From Deltaproteobacteria bacterium (lineage in GTDB: Bacteria > Desulfobacterota > Desulfobaccia > Desulfobaccales > 0-14-0-80-60-11): 35,245 bases of DNA. A program made the position numbers and the translations under genes. Positions 8,277-16,539 of this stretch are shown here, one piece after another. Within the stretch, counting starts at the first letter, position 1; every line of letters starts with the position of its first letter. The DNA lies in assembly GCA_003599195.1 (NCBI GenBank), contig QZIZ01000024.1, positions 1 to 35,245 on the forward strand. Reading direction: 5' to 3'. The notes beneath the pieces were generated by a model, which was not told the DNA's origin, did not search any database, and saw only the letters and a list, made by a program, of their open reading frames with translations.

Positions 8277-10508
8277 ATGGAGTCCTCCTCTCTTCCGGAT
8301 ACCGCCAGGGAAGCGCAGAAACGCCGCCGGGAACGGATTCTCATCATCCTGATCCTGCTGCTGGTGGTGACCATCACCTCCGTGGAGGTCTACCTGGTGC
8401 GCCGGGGAGGGCAGCCGGTCACCGGCAGCCTGCTGGCCTTCAGCCTGGTTAACATCAACACCATCCTGCTCTTTCTTCTCATCTTTCTCATTTTCCGCCA
8501 CCTGGCCAAGCTTTTTCTGGAAAGGCGGCGCCGGGTCTTCGGCTCCCGGCTGCGCACCCGCCTGGTGCTCACTTTCATCAGCCTCACCATCCTTCCCACC
8601 CTCTTTCTGTTTTTTATGGCCTGGCAGTTGATCTCCAGCCGGGTGGACTTTTCCTGGGGGCCGCAGGTGGAGGTGCACCTGGAACAAGCCCTGGATCAGA
8701 AAAAGGCTTTCTCCTACAGCCGGGAAGAGAAGCTCAGGGCCTATGCCCGGCTTCTGAGTCTGGAACTGGAGCGGGAGGGAGGATGGACCGACATCGACCG
8801 GGATTTCTGGCAGGATTTCCTGGCGAAAAAACGGGCGGCTTTCCACCTCTCGGGTCTGGAGCTGCTGGACCCGGCGGGGAAATCGCTGGCTGCCAGCTAT
8901 GATTCCCAGGCCGGGGAGCTGCCCCGGATTGCCCCGCCGGAGACAGGCGCGGGGGAAACGCTCCAAAGGCAGACCTTCCGGGGCGGGGAACTGCTGACCT
9001 TTTTGGCTCCGGTTACCGATCCCGAGGGGATTCTGCAAGGATACGCCGCCGTCCGGGAGTTCTTCCCCCAGTCCCTGGCGGGCGCGGAGCAGAGCATCCA
9101 GGAGCTGCGCCAGATGCAGCTCCTCTTGAAACCGGTGCGGGTGAGCCACTATCTCACCCTGGTGACCGTCACCCTGGTGGCCATGTTCTTCGCCATCTGG
9201 CTGGCCCTGTACATGGCCCGGGAGATCACCACTCCCATCCGCCAGCTGGCGGAAGGCACCTTGAAGGTGGCGGGAGGGGACTACGATTTTCAGATCACCC
9301 AGGAAGCCCAGGAAAGCCGGGATGAAATCGGTTTTCTGGTGCAATCCTTCAATAAAATGACTCAGGACCTGCAACACAGCCAGGCCCAACTGGCCGCGGC
9401 CTACCGGCAGTTAAGCCAAAGCCACTCCCAGTTGGAAGCCCGGAAGCGGGACATGGAGATTTTGCTGAAAAATGTGGCCGCCGGAGTGATCAGTGTCGAC
9501 AGCGCCGGCCGCCTCACCATCATCAACGACTCCGCGGCGCAGATGCTCAACTGGCGGCGGGAAGAGGTCTTGGGAAAGGACTGCCGGGACTTGCTCCCGG
9601 CCGGGGAATTCCAGCGTCTGGCGGAGGTCATAGCCGCGGCCCGGAACTCCTTTAGGGGGACGGTGGAGACGCGGCTCCACGTGGCCCTCCCTGATCAGAC
9701 CCTCTACCTCCTGATCAAACCGACGGTCCTCAGAGACGAGAGCGGACAGGACTTAGGCGTGGTGATCGTCTTTGAAGACCTCACCGAACTGGAACGGGCC
9801 CAACGCCTGGCGGCCTGGCGGGAGGTGGCCCGGTCCATCGCCCACGAAGTGAAAAACCCGCTTACCCCCATCAAACTGGCGGCCCAACGGCTGCGCCGCC
9901 GCTACCTGGAGCGTTTCCAGGACGATAAACAGGTATTCGACGAATGCACCCAGATTATCATCAGCCAGGTGGACGAGTTGAAGAAGCTGGTCAATGAATT
10001 CTCGCGCTTCGCCCGGCTGCCGCAGCTCACCCTCAGCCTCCAGGACTTCAACGCCCTGGTGCAGGAGACCCTGCTGCTTTACAGGGAAGTCCAGCCCCGG
10101 GTCACCCTGGAGTTTCAGCCCGACCCCGGACTCCCCGTCCTGCTCCTTGACCGGGAACAGATGAAACGGGTGCTCCTGAATCTGCTGGACAACGCCCTGG
10201 CGGCCATTGCCGGCAGCGGCAAGATCACCGTCACTTTGAGAGGCGATGCGGCCCGGGACATGGTGGAGCTGACCGTGGCGGACACCGGCGGCGGCGTTCC
10301 GGAGCGGGATAAGGTGCGCATCTTCGAGCCTTATTTCTCCACCAAACGAGGGGGGACCGGTTTGGGTTTGGCCATCGTCAATTCCATTGTCGCCGAACAC
10401 CACGGAGAGATCCGGGTGGAGGACAACGAGCCCCGGGGCACCCGGGTGGTGATCGACATTCCCATGATTCGAGGAGATTATGCCGGCCACGCTGCTGGTG
10501 GTGGATGA
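8277..10508 (+). CDS. ntrY: NtrY-type sensor histidine kinase (HAMP, PAS, HisKA, HATPase)
   Basis: A 743-aa kinase with the NtrY layout. Three N-terminal membrane segments (about 22-42, 53-75 and 96-118) precede a periplasmic loop, and TM4 spans about 290-312. A HAMP domain follows (REITTPIRQLAEGT), then a PAS domain at about 385-495 (GVISVDSAGRLTIINDSAA). The HisKA box IAHEVKNPLTPIK has His523, and the HATPase_c motifs are NLLDNALAAI, DTGGGVP and GGTGLGLAIV. NtrY family members sense nitrogen or redox state, but the ligand here is unknown. The gene overlaps the following ntrC-like gene by 29 bp, strong evidence that they form a cognate pair. The symbol is given by architecture only. Confidence 0.85.
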   Translation: MESSSLPDTAREAQKRRRERILIILILLLVVTITSVEVYLVRRGGQPVTGSLLAFSLVNINTILLFLLIFLIFRHLAKLFLERRRRVFGSRLRTRLVLTFISLTILPTLFLFFMAWQLISSRVDFSWGPQVEVHLEQALDQKKAFSYSREEKLRAYARLLSLELEREGGWTDIDRDFWQDFLAKKRAAFHLSGLELLDPAGKSLAASYDSQAGELPRIAPPETGAGETLQRQTFRGGELLTFLAPVTDPEGILQGYAAVREFFPQSLAGAEQSIQELRQMQLLLKPVRVSHYLTLVTVTLVAMFFAIWLALYMAREITTPIRQLAEGTLKVAGGDYDFQITQEAQESRDEIGFLVQSFNKMTQDLQHSQAQLAAAYRQLSQSHSQLEARKRDMEILLKNVAAGVISVDSAGRLTIINDSAAQMLNWRREEVLGKDCRDLLPAGEFQRLAEVIAAARNSFRGTVETRLHVALPDQTLYLLIKPTVLRDESGQDLGVVIVFEDLTELERAQRLAAWREVARSIAHEVKNPLTPIKLAAQRLRRRYLERFQDDKQVFDECTQIIISQVDELKKLVNEFSRFARLPQLTLSLQDFNALVQETLLLYREVQPRVTLEFQPDPGLPVLLLDREQMKRVLLNLLDNALAAIAGSGKITVTLRGDAARDMVELTVADTGGGVPERDKVRIFEPYFSTKRGGTGLGLAIVNSIVAEHHGEIRVEDNEPRGTRVVIDIPMIRGDYAGHAAGGG

Positions 10509-11853
10509 TGAGCCCCAGATTCTCCAGGTAGTCTCGGGCATCCTTCAGGATGAGGGATTCGAAGTGGTGACCGCCCTGGACGGGGAGACCGCCTTGAAAA
10601 TGGCGGCCGAGGAGCCCCCGGACCTGGTCCTGCTGGATATCGCCTTGCCCGGCAAGGACGGCCTGGAGGTTCTCCAGGAACTGAAGGCAAAAAACCCGGT
10701 CCTGCCGGTGGTGATGATTTCCGCGTTCGGCTCTGTGGAGAACGCGGTTAAGGCCACCCGCCTGGGGGCTTACGACTTCATCGAGAAGCCGCCCCACGCG
10801 GACAGCATTCTCCTCACGGTGAGGAACGCCCTGGAGATGGCCCGGCTGGCCGAAGAGAACCGCCGCCTCCGGCTCCAGGCCGCGCCGGTCCGGGAGATCG
10901 TCGGCAAAAGCGAGGCCGTCCAGCGCCTCCGGGAGCAGGTGCGCATGGTGGCCCCCACCAACGCCTCGGTGCTGATCACCGGCGAAAACGGCACCGGCAA
11001 GGAATTGGTGGCCCGGGCGCTCCACGCCTTCAGCCACCGGTCCCACAAGCCCTTCGTGGAGGTGAACTGCGCCGCCATCCCCGAGGATCTGATCGAAAGC
11101 GAACTCTTCGGCCACGAAAAGGGGGCCTTCACCGGGGCCACCAGCCGCCGCCAGGGGAAATTCGACCAGGCCCACGAAGGCACCCTCTTTCTTGATGAAA
11201 TCGGGGATATGAGCCTTAAGACCCAGGCCAAGATTCTCCGCATCCTGGAGGAGCAGCGGTTCGAGCGGGTGGGCGGAGGCCGTCCCATCCAGGTGGACGT
11301 ACGGGTGGTGGCCGCCACCAACAAGAACCTGGCCGAAGAAATCCAGCGGGGGGCCTTCCGGGAGGACCTGTACCACCGCATCAACGTCATTCCCCTGCAA
11401 GTCCCGCCCTTAAGGGAGCGGCGCCAGGATATTCCGCTCCTGGCCCGGCACTTTCTCCAGGAACTGGCCCGGGAGAACGATACCCCGCGCAAGACCTTGA
11501 CGCCGCAAGCCCTGGAAGCCCTGGCCAATCTTCCCTGGCCCGGCAACGTCCGGGAATTGAAAAATTTTATCTGGCGCCTGGCCATCCTCACCCCGGGGCC
11601 GGAGATCGGCCTCCCGGACCTGCATCTTGCGCCGGAGGCGAAACCTGCGGCCGGTGACCTGGACCGCCTCCTGGCCCTGCCGGATTTCCGGGAAGCCCGG
11701 GCTCTCTTCGAGAAGGAGTACCTGCGCCGCCAACTGGAGGAAGCAGGCGGCAGCGTCAGCGCCCTGGCCGAAAAGATCGGCCTGGAGCGCTCCCACCTCT
11801 ACCGCAAACTCAGGGCCTACGGCCTGGAGCCAGGGAAGGAGGGGGAGGGGTAA
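10480..11853 (+). CDS. Sigma-54-dependent response regulator, NtrC family
   Basis: A 457-aa activator. The receiver domain (1-120) has the acidic pocket VDDE and phospho-acceptor Asp53 in LLDIALPG. The AAA+ domain has Walker A GENGTGKE (168-175), the sigma-54-contacting GAFTGA loop (215-220) and Walker B GTLFLDE (234-240). The C-terminal Fis-type helix-turn-helix is ALAEKIGLERSHLYRKLRAYG. It would activate RpoN-dependent promoters when phosphorylated. The start lies inside the ntrY end, with GAGGAG a few bases upstream, so translation is coupled. It has two candidate cognate kinases upstream. I saw no convincing -24/-12 promoter in the window to name a target. Confidence 0.92.
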   Translation: MPATLLVVDDEPQILQVVSGILQDEGFEVVTALDGETALKMAAEEPPDLVLLDIALPGKDGLEVLQELKAKNPVLPVVMISAFGSVENAVKATRLGAYDFIEKPPHADSILLTVRNALEMARLAEENRRLRLQAAPVREIVGKSEAVQRLREQVRMVAPTNASVLITGENGTGKELVARALHAFSHRSHKPFVEVNCAAIPEDLIESELFGHEKGAFTGATSRRQGKFDQAHEGTLFLDEIGDMSLKTQAKILRILEEQRFERVGGGRPIQVDVRVVAATNKNLAEEIQRGAFREDLYHRINVIPLQVPPLRERRQDIPLLARHFLQELARENDTPRKTLTPQALEALANLPWPGNVRELKNFIWRLAILTPGPEIGLPDLHLAPEAKPAAGDLDRLLALPDFREARALFEKEYLRRQLEEAGGSVSALAEKIGLERSHLYRKLRAYGLEPGKEGEG

Positions 11854-11938
11854 TACCGTTTTCTGTTTTCCGTGGGGCAGGCCTCCGTGCCCGCCCTGGA
11901 ATCCTGCCGCCACTATCAATCGGTTCCCCTGCGGAGAC

Positions 11939-12682
11939 ATGATGCCCCTAGATTTTTCTGAAGAAGAGATTTCCCGCTACTCCCGGAACACCATGCTCCC
12001 GGAAGTGGGCGAAGACGGCCAGGCGCGCTGGGCCGCGGCCCGGGTGGCGGTGGTGGGCGCAGGCGGCATCGGCTCCGCCACCCTCTATTACCTGGCCGCC
12101 GCGGGGGTGGGGCATATCAGCATCATCGACGGCGACCAAGTGGAGACCTCGAACCTGCAACGGCAGATTCTTCATGATATTCATGATATCGGCAGGCGGA
12201 AGGTGGAGTCGGCCTGGGAGGCCCTGACCGCGCTCAATCCCCATTGCCGCTTAAAGTTGCACGATACGCGCTTGGATGCGGCTAATATCCGGGATATATT
12301 AAAAGAACACGACCTGGTGCTGGACGCCAGCGACAACTTTGCCACCCGCCTGCTGGTGGCGGACTGCTGCTGGCGGGAGCGGCTGCCCCTGATTTCCGCG
12401 GCGGTGGGCGGGTTCCAGGGCCTGCTCCTGGTGCTGGACCCGGCCCCGGGGAACCCCTGTTACCGCTGCCTCCTGCCCCGGGAGCCGCAGGCCCCCCGGG
12501 AAGGCATCCTGGGCGCGGTGGCGGGGGTGATGGGCTGTTTGCAAGCAACGGAAGCCCTGAAGCTCTTACTGGGGCGGAAGTCGGAATTGACGCACCAGTT
12601 ATTGTCCTATGACGCGCTCAAGTGCCGTTTTCGCCATGTGAAAAGAGAAAAAAAGCCCGACTGCCCCCTTTGTGGACAGTGA
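11939..12682 (+). CDS. thiF: ThiF/MoeB/HesA family adenylyltransferase
   Basis: A 247-aa E1-like enzyme that would adenylate the C-terminal glycine of the sulfur carrier ThiS. It has a nucleotide-binding VVGAGGIGS (39-46), the SNLQRQ segment (71-76) and VLDASDNF (127-134). Two Cys pairs (Cys174/177 and Cys242/245) form the structural zinc site. The Cys that precedes AGV(L/V)G in E. coli and Bacillus ThiF is missing here (the segment reads APREGILG). ATGs at 11939 and 11942 are both possible; GGAGA favours the second. The thi context (thiG next, thiS further on) supports ThiF rather than MoeB. The stop codon merges with a heptad-like repeat. Confidence 0.82.
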   Translation: MMPLDFSEEEISRYSRNTMLPEVGEDGQARWAAARVAVVGAGGIGSATLYYLAAAGVGHISIIDGDQVETSNLQRQILHDIHDIGRRKVESAWEALTALNPHCRLKLHDTRLDAANIRDILKEHDLVLDASDNFATRLLVADCCWRERLPLISAAVGGFQGLLLVLDPAPGNPCYRCLLPREPQAPREGILGAVAGVMGCLQATEALKLLLGRKSELTHQLLSYDALKCRFRHVKREKKPDCPLCGQ

Positions 12683-12900
12683 GCGATAAGCAGTTGAACA
12701 TGAGCCTTTGGCTCACCCGTAAACCATGAAAAGTGCGTAGGGCGGGGTCTCGCCCGCCCTGGTAATCCGTACAGGCTTGAAAGCCTGTGCTACCGCTTAG
12801 AGCTTTTCAGGGCAGAACAGTGAGCAGTAAAATCTTGCGTCTTGGCCTTTGCGCCTTGGCGTCTTTGCGTGAGATATCTTTACGGTAAAGTCTGGAGATA
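12676..12900. repeat. thiF-thiG intergenic repeat cluster
   Basis: Four repeat pieces fill the gap. A heptad-like CAGTGAGCGATAAGCAG overlaps the thiF stop. The composite palindrome copy 2 (12737-12793) is the reverse complement of 5449-5507. A heptad fragment AGTGAGCAGT lies at 12819-12828. An octad repeat in reverse orientation lies at 12834-12873 (TTGCGTCTTGG, GTCTTTGCGTGAG). I see no TPP riboswitch in it. Confidence 0.75.
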
Positions 12901-12902
12901 TA

Positions 12903-13679
12903 ATGTCCCATGATCCCCTGATCATTGCAGGGCGTTCCTTCCGCTCCCGCCTCCTGGTGGGCACGGGCAAATTTCCCTCCCCCGCGGCCTTGAAAGCCGC
13001 GCTGGACAGCTCCCACGCGGAGATCGTCACCGTGGCCCTGCGCCGGGTGGACCTCAAACAGCCCGAAGGCGACAGCATCCTCTCGGTATTGGACCCCAAA
13101 AGGCACCTGATCCTGCCCAACACCTCCGGGGCCCGCACCGCGGAGGAAGCCGTGCGCTTGGCGAAGATGGCCCGGGCCATGGGTTTGCCCCCCTGGGTGA
13201 AATTGGAACTCACCCCCGAACCCCGCTACCTCCTCCCCGACCCGGTGGAGACGCTGAAGGCCGCGGAGATGCTGATTAAAGACGGCTTTGTGGTGTTGCC
13301 CTACATTCAGGCGGACCCCATTTTGGCCAAGCGCCTGGAGGAGCTGGGCACGGCCACGGTCATGCCCCTGGGCGCGCCCATCGGCAGCAACCGGGGCCTG
13401 AGGACCAAGGACATGGTCCGCATCATCATCGAACAATCAAAAGTGCCGGTGGTGGTGGACGCGGGCCTGGGCGCGCCGTCCCACGCCGCGGAGGCCATGG
13501 AGATGGGCGCGGACGCGGTGCTGGTGAACACGGCCCTGGCCGAAGCCAGCGATCACGGCAAAATGGCCGGCGCCTTCGCCATGGCCGTGGCTGCGGGCCG
13601 CCTGGCGTACCGCTCCGGCCTGGGCCCGGAGCGGGACGCGGCGAAGGCCTCGTCGCCGTTAACGGGGTTTTTGGAGTAG
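12903..13679 (+). CDS. thiG: Thiazole synthase
   Basis: A 258-aa TIM-barrel enzyme that builds the thiazole phosphate of thiamine from 1-deoxyxylulose 5-phosphate, dehydroglycine and ThiS thiocarboxylate. It has the ThiG features [36 protein letters not shown] (Schiff-base Lys100), [22 protein letters not shown] and [24 protein letters not shown]. Length and motifs are normal. GGAG lies about 6 bp before the ATG. Octad repeats in opposite orientation flank the gene (12834-12873 and 13707-13740). Confidence 0.95.
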   Translation: MSHDPLIIAGRSFRSRLLVGTGKFPSPAALKAALDSSHAEIVTVALRRVDLKQPEGDSILSVLDPKRHLILPNTSGARTAEEAVRLAKMARAMGLPPWVKLELTPEPRYLLPDPVETLKAAEMLIKDGFVVLPYIQADPILAKRLEELGTATVMPLGAPIGSNRGLRTKDMVRIIIEQSKVPVVVDAGLGAPSHAAEAMEMGADAVLVNTALAEASDHGKMAGAFAMAVAAGRLAYRSGLGPERDAAKASSPLTGFLE

Positions 13680-13706
13680 GGTTTTTCAGCCTTTGAAATG
13701 ATAGTT

Positions 13707-13740
13707 CTCACGCAAAGACGCAAAGGCGCAAAGACGCTAA
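13707..13740 (+). repeat. Octad repeat downstream of thiG
   Basis: CTCACGCAAAGACG followed by CAAAGGCG and CAAAGACG units with period 8. It is in forward orientation, opposite to the copy upstream of thiG. Confidence 0.8.
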
Positions 13741-13770
13741 CATTTAGAGAGGGCACGGCTCACCTTAAGA

Positions 13771-13842
13771 GACCGCCGATGCAGGCCGATGAATGCAGAT
13801 CTTTATTTATCGGCGTTAATCTGCGTGCGTCCGCGGTTTTTC
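13771..13842 (+). repeat. Decad-type CCGCCGAT palindrome within a coding N-terminus
   Basis: ACCGCCGATGCAGGCCGATG (from 13772) faces ATCGGCGTTAATCTGCG (from 13808) and CCGCGGTTTTT. The same family occurs at 15559-15640 and 16322-16390, with clear 10-bp periodicity in the former. This copy lies inside the open frame of the next gene and supplies its candidate start codon and part of its signal peptide. Confidence 0.75.
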
Positions 13843-14810
13843 TTCTGCTACTTTGCCTGCTCCCTTTCTCCGCCCTGGCCGATTTTAGGAACGTCAGCCA
13901 GCAACCCGAGGAACCCCAGGATGCTATCAAAATCCTGGCCCTGAACGTCATGCAAAACGCCTCGGAAGCCCGGGCCGCCAGGTTTCAGAAGATCGTCGAT
14001 TTTCTGAAAACCGCGCCGGTTCATCTCCTGGCCTTGCAGGAACTCTCCGGCGGGTCCTTTGACACCCCGGCCACCCGGGACAGCGGCGCGGACCTGGCCG
14101 GCATGCTGGCCGCGGCCGGGTTGGAGTATGGTTATTACACCGAGGCCAACTGGGGCTACCCGCCGTACCTGGTCTTTAAAGTGGGCATTCTGCTCCGGTA
14201 CAGCATGATCGCCAGCTCGGCCGGCTGCACCGGCACGCCCGGGGACGGGATGGTCTTCCCGGAGAGAAAAAACGTGGTGATGGCCGCCATGATCATCCCC
14301 GGATTCGGCCGGGTGAATCTCTACAGCGTCCATATTTATACCCCGTCTGCGGAAGGCGTCGAAACCCAGATCGGCAACCTGATGGCCTTCGTCGAGCAGA
14401 CGGACGGCCAATATCCCCCGGCGGCCAGCATCGTGGGCGGGGATATGAATTTCTCCATCGACAGCAATCCCGCTGCTTACCAAAAGTTCCTCGATCACGG
14501 CTTTACGGACAGCTACGCCGCGGCCAATTGTCCCGGCGCCCCTCAAAACTGCTGCACCCCGGAGCAAACCCAGGGCTGCACCTTCCGGGCGCCCGGCAAT
14601 CCCCTGGTCGGCAGCGGCGCGGCGTCCCGCATCGATTTTCTCCTGGTCCGGGGCAAAGGGATGCAGGTAAAACAGAGCCAGGTGGTCTTTAACGGCGCCA
14701 ACGGCCCCTTTGTCTCCGACCACAGCGGCGTCCTCACCGAGATTGCCAAGCCGCCGCTTGCCGGGCAAGCCGCAGCCCCCGCGGGATTTCTGCTCCTGGG
14801 GGATAAGTAG
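13779..14810 (+). CDS. Secreted endonuclease/exonuclease/phosphatase family protein
   Basis: A DNase I-fold protein of about 343 aa. A hydrophobic signal segment (FLLLLCLLPFSALA, about residues 21-34) is followed by the family's motif order: ILALNVM, ALQELSGG (metal Glu89), VNLYSVHIYT, VGGDMNFS (Asp/Asn) and VSDHSGV (catalytic Asp-His) near the end. The substrate could be nucleic acid, a phospholipid or another phosphodiester. Several Cys in the C-terminal third (NCPGAPQNCC...GC) may form disulfides, consistent with export. The start is uncertain: the frame is open to 13698, but that part is octad repeat, and the ATG at 13779 lies within a decad repeat with no good ribosome-binding site. Confidence 0.7.
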   Translation: MQADECRSLFIGVNLRASAVFLLLLCLLPFSALADFRNVSQQPEEPQDAIKILALNVMQNASEARAARFQKIVDFLKTAPVHLLALQELSGGSFDTPATRDSGADLAGMLAAAGLEYGYYTEANWGYPPYLVFKVGILLRYSMIASSAGCTGTPGDGMVFPERKNVVMAAMIIPGFGRVNLYSVHIYTPSAEGVETQIGNLMAFVEQTDGQYPPAASIVGGDMNFSIDSNPAAYQKFLDHGFTDSYAAANCPGAPQNCCTPEQTQGCTFRAPGNPLVGSGAASRIDFLLVRGKGMQVKQSQVVFNGANGPFVSDHSGVLTEIAKPPLAGQAAAPAGFLLLGDK

Positions 14811-14921
14811 GGCGCCGGGAGTTTTCTCCCTCAACCTGGTTTTGTAAGAAAACTTGTTGCCGGAAGATGAGCCTCCCCTGACTTAAATGCCGGGGCTAAT
14901 TCCTGAAAAGAGAGGATGGCA

Positions 14922-15509
14922 ATGAAAAAACACCTTTTTTCTTTAGCGTTATTGGTTTCCCTGGTTGCCTGCATCCAGTTTGCTTATGCCCAATCTTTGG
15001 AGCAAACCAAAGAAAAGGCGGAGAAGGGCGACGCCGCGGCCCAGTGCAGTCTGGGGGTGATTTACGGCAAGGGCGAAGGGGTAAAACAGGATTGGGACCA
15101 GGCCAAGGCCTGGTTTGAAAAGGCCGCGGCCCAGGGAGATCACAAAGCCCAACGGAATCTCGGGGTTATGTATCACCGGGGAATGGGGGTGAAGAGAGAT
15201 TATGCCCAGGCCAAATCCTGGTTTGAAAAAGCTGCAGCCCAGGGCAACGCGGCGGCGCAGTTCAACCTCGGGTATCTGTATTCCCAGGGTGAGGGGGTAA
15301 AACAGGACTGGGCCCAGGCCAAGGCCTGGTTCGAAAAAGCCGCGGCCCAGGGAGACGCCAAGGCCCAGGTCACTCTGGGGTTCATGTACGCCGAAGGCCA
15401 GGGCGTGAAGAAAGACCTGGCCCAGGCCAAGGCCTGGCTGGAAAAGGCGGCGAAGCAGGGACAGGCCGAGGCCAAGGAGATGCTGCAGAAATTGGAGAAA
15501 ACCAAATAA
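14922..15509 (+). CDS. Secreted SEL1-repeat protein
   Basis: A 195-aa protein with a signal peptide (MKKHLFSLALLVSLVACIQFAYA) and four SEL1-like repeats of 36 residues, each of the form AQ..LG.MY..G.GVK.D.AQAKAWFEKAAAQG, filling residues about 38-180. SEL1 repeats are TPR-like alpha hairpins used as protein-binding scaffolds. The ATG at 14922 is preferred over 14916 because AGAGG lies at 14911-14915, about 6 bp before it. The repeats are very alike at DNA level (AGGCCAAGGCCTGG recurs), suggesting recent internal duplication or ongoing unit-number change. No partner is evident. Confidence 0.85.
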   Translation: MKKHLFSLALLVSLVACIQFAYAQSLEQTKEKAEKGDAAAQCSLGVIYGKGEGVKQDWDQAKAWFEKAAAQGDHKAQRNLGVMYHRGMGVKRDYAQAKSWFEKAAAQGNAAAQFNLGYLYSQGEGVKQDWAQAKAWFEKAAAQGDAKAQVTLGFMYAEGQGVKKDLAQAKAWLEKAAKQGQAEAKEMLQKLEKTK

Positions 15510-16071
<562 letters not shown>

Positions 16072-16091
<20 letters not shown>

Positions 16092-16320
16092 CGAGATGCG
16101 GCCGGAATATAGCCGAGAAGACCTAGGCCCCGGCGTGCGCGGCAAGTATTTGGAAGACTACCGCAAAGGCACCAATCTGGTCCTCCTCAGCCCGGATGTG
16201 GCCCAGGCTTTTCCCACGGAGGAAGCGGTGAATGAGGCGCTGCGTTCCCTGATTGAAATCGCTCAGAGATCGACTCGACAGACTAAGCCCTCCACCCGGC
16301 GCATTAAATCTGGAGAATGA
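16072..16320 (+). CDS. BrnA-like antitoxin
   Basis: An 82-aa protein. Its core (DLGPGVRGKYLEDYRKGTNLVLLSPDVAQAFPTEEAVNEALRSLIEIA) matches the small antitoxins commonly encoded after BrnT-like or similar toxins: an N-terminal GVRGKY segment, then VVLSPDVA and the helix with EAVNEALR. AAGGAGG lies 9 bp before the ATG and within the 3' part of brnT, so translation is tied to the toxin gene. The tail is basic (STRQTKPSTRRIK). The antitoxin appears intact although the toxin frame is broken. Direct BrnA homology is uncertain. Confidence 0.7.
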
Positions 16321-16321
16321 A

Positions 16322-16449
16322 AAACCGCTGACAACCGCCGATGCACGCAGATTTTCCTTTATCGGCGTTAATCTACGTGCATCGGCGGTTCCCTAAAACG
16401 TAGGGTGCGCCCTGCGCACCATTAAAGGACAGCCGGGGGCGGCTGTTCC
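16322..16449. repeat. Three adjacent palindromes after the antitoxin gene
   Basis: A decad-type CCGCCGATGCACGCAGAT element faces ATCGGCGTTAATCTACG (16322-16390). It is followed by the hairpin GGTGCGC-cct-GCGCACC (16404-16420) and by GGACAGCCG facing CGGCTGTTCC (16427-16449). Such clustering suggests serial insertion of small extragenic elements. Confidence 0.75.
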
Positions 16450-16461
16450 ACATTTAAATTT

Positions 16462-16490
16462 TTTACATTAAGAAATTATGATATTAATAA
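16462..16490 (+). promoter_or_regulatory. Possible promoter of the OLD-like ATPase gene
   Basis: A very AT-rich leader (16450-16540) contains TTTACA (16462-16467) and TAATAA (16485-16490) spaced 17 bp. Low sequence complexity makes chance matches likely. Confidence 0.35.
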
Positions 16491-16539
16491 TAAATAATAA
16501 AATAATAGTTTGCAGAGATAATAATTAGAGGGCAAGCAA

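Noticed and set aside
8253-9389. 378-codon minus-strand frame antisense to the NtrY-type kinase gene
   Set aside because: Low-complexity His/Gln/Gly-rich shadow; the plus strand encodes a complete kinase.
11854-11938. TPP riboswitch ahead of thiF
   Set aside because: The conserved CTGAGA and ACCTGA cores are absent here and before thiG, thiH and thiS.
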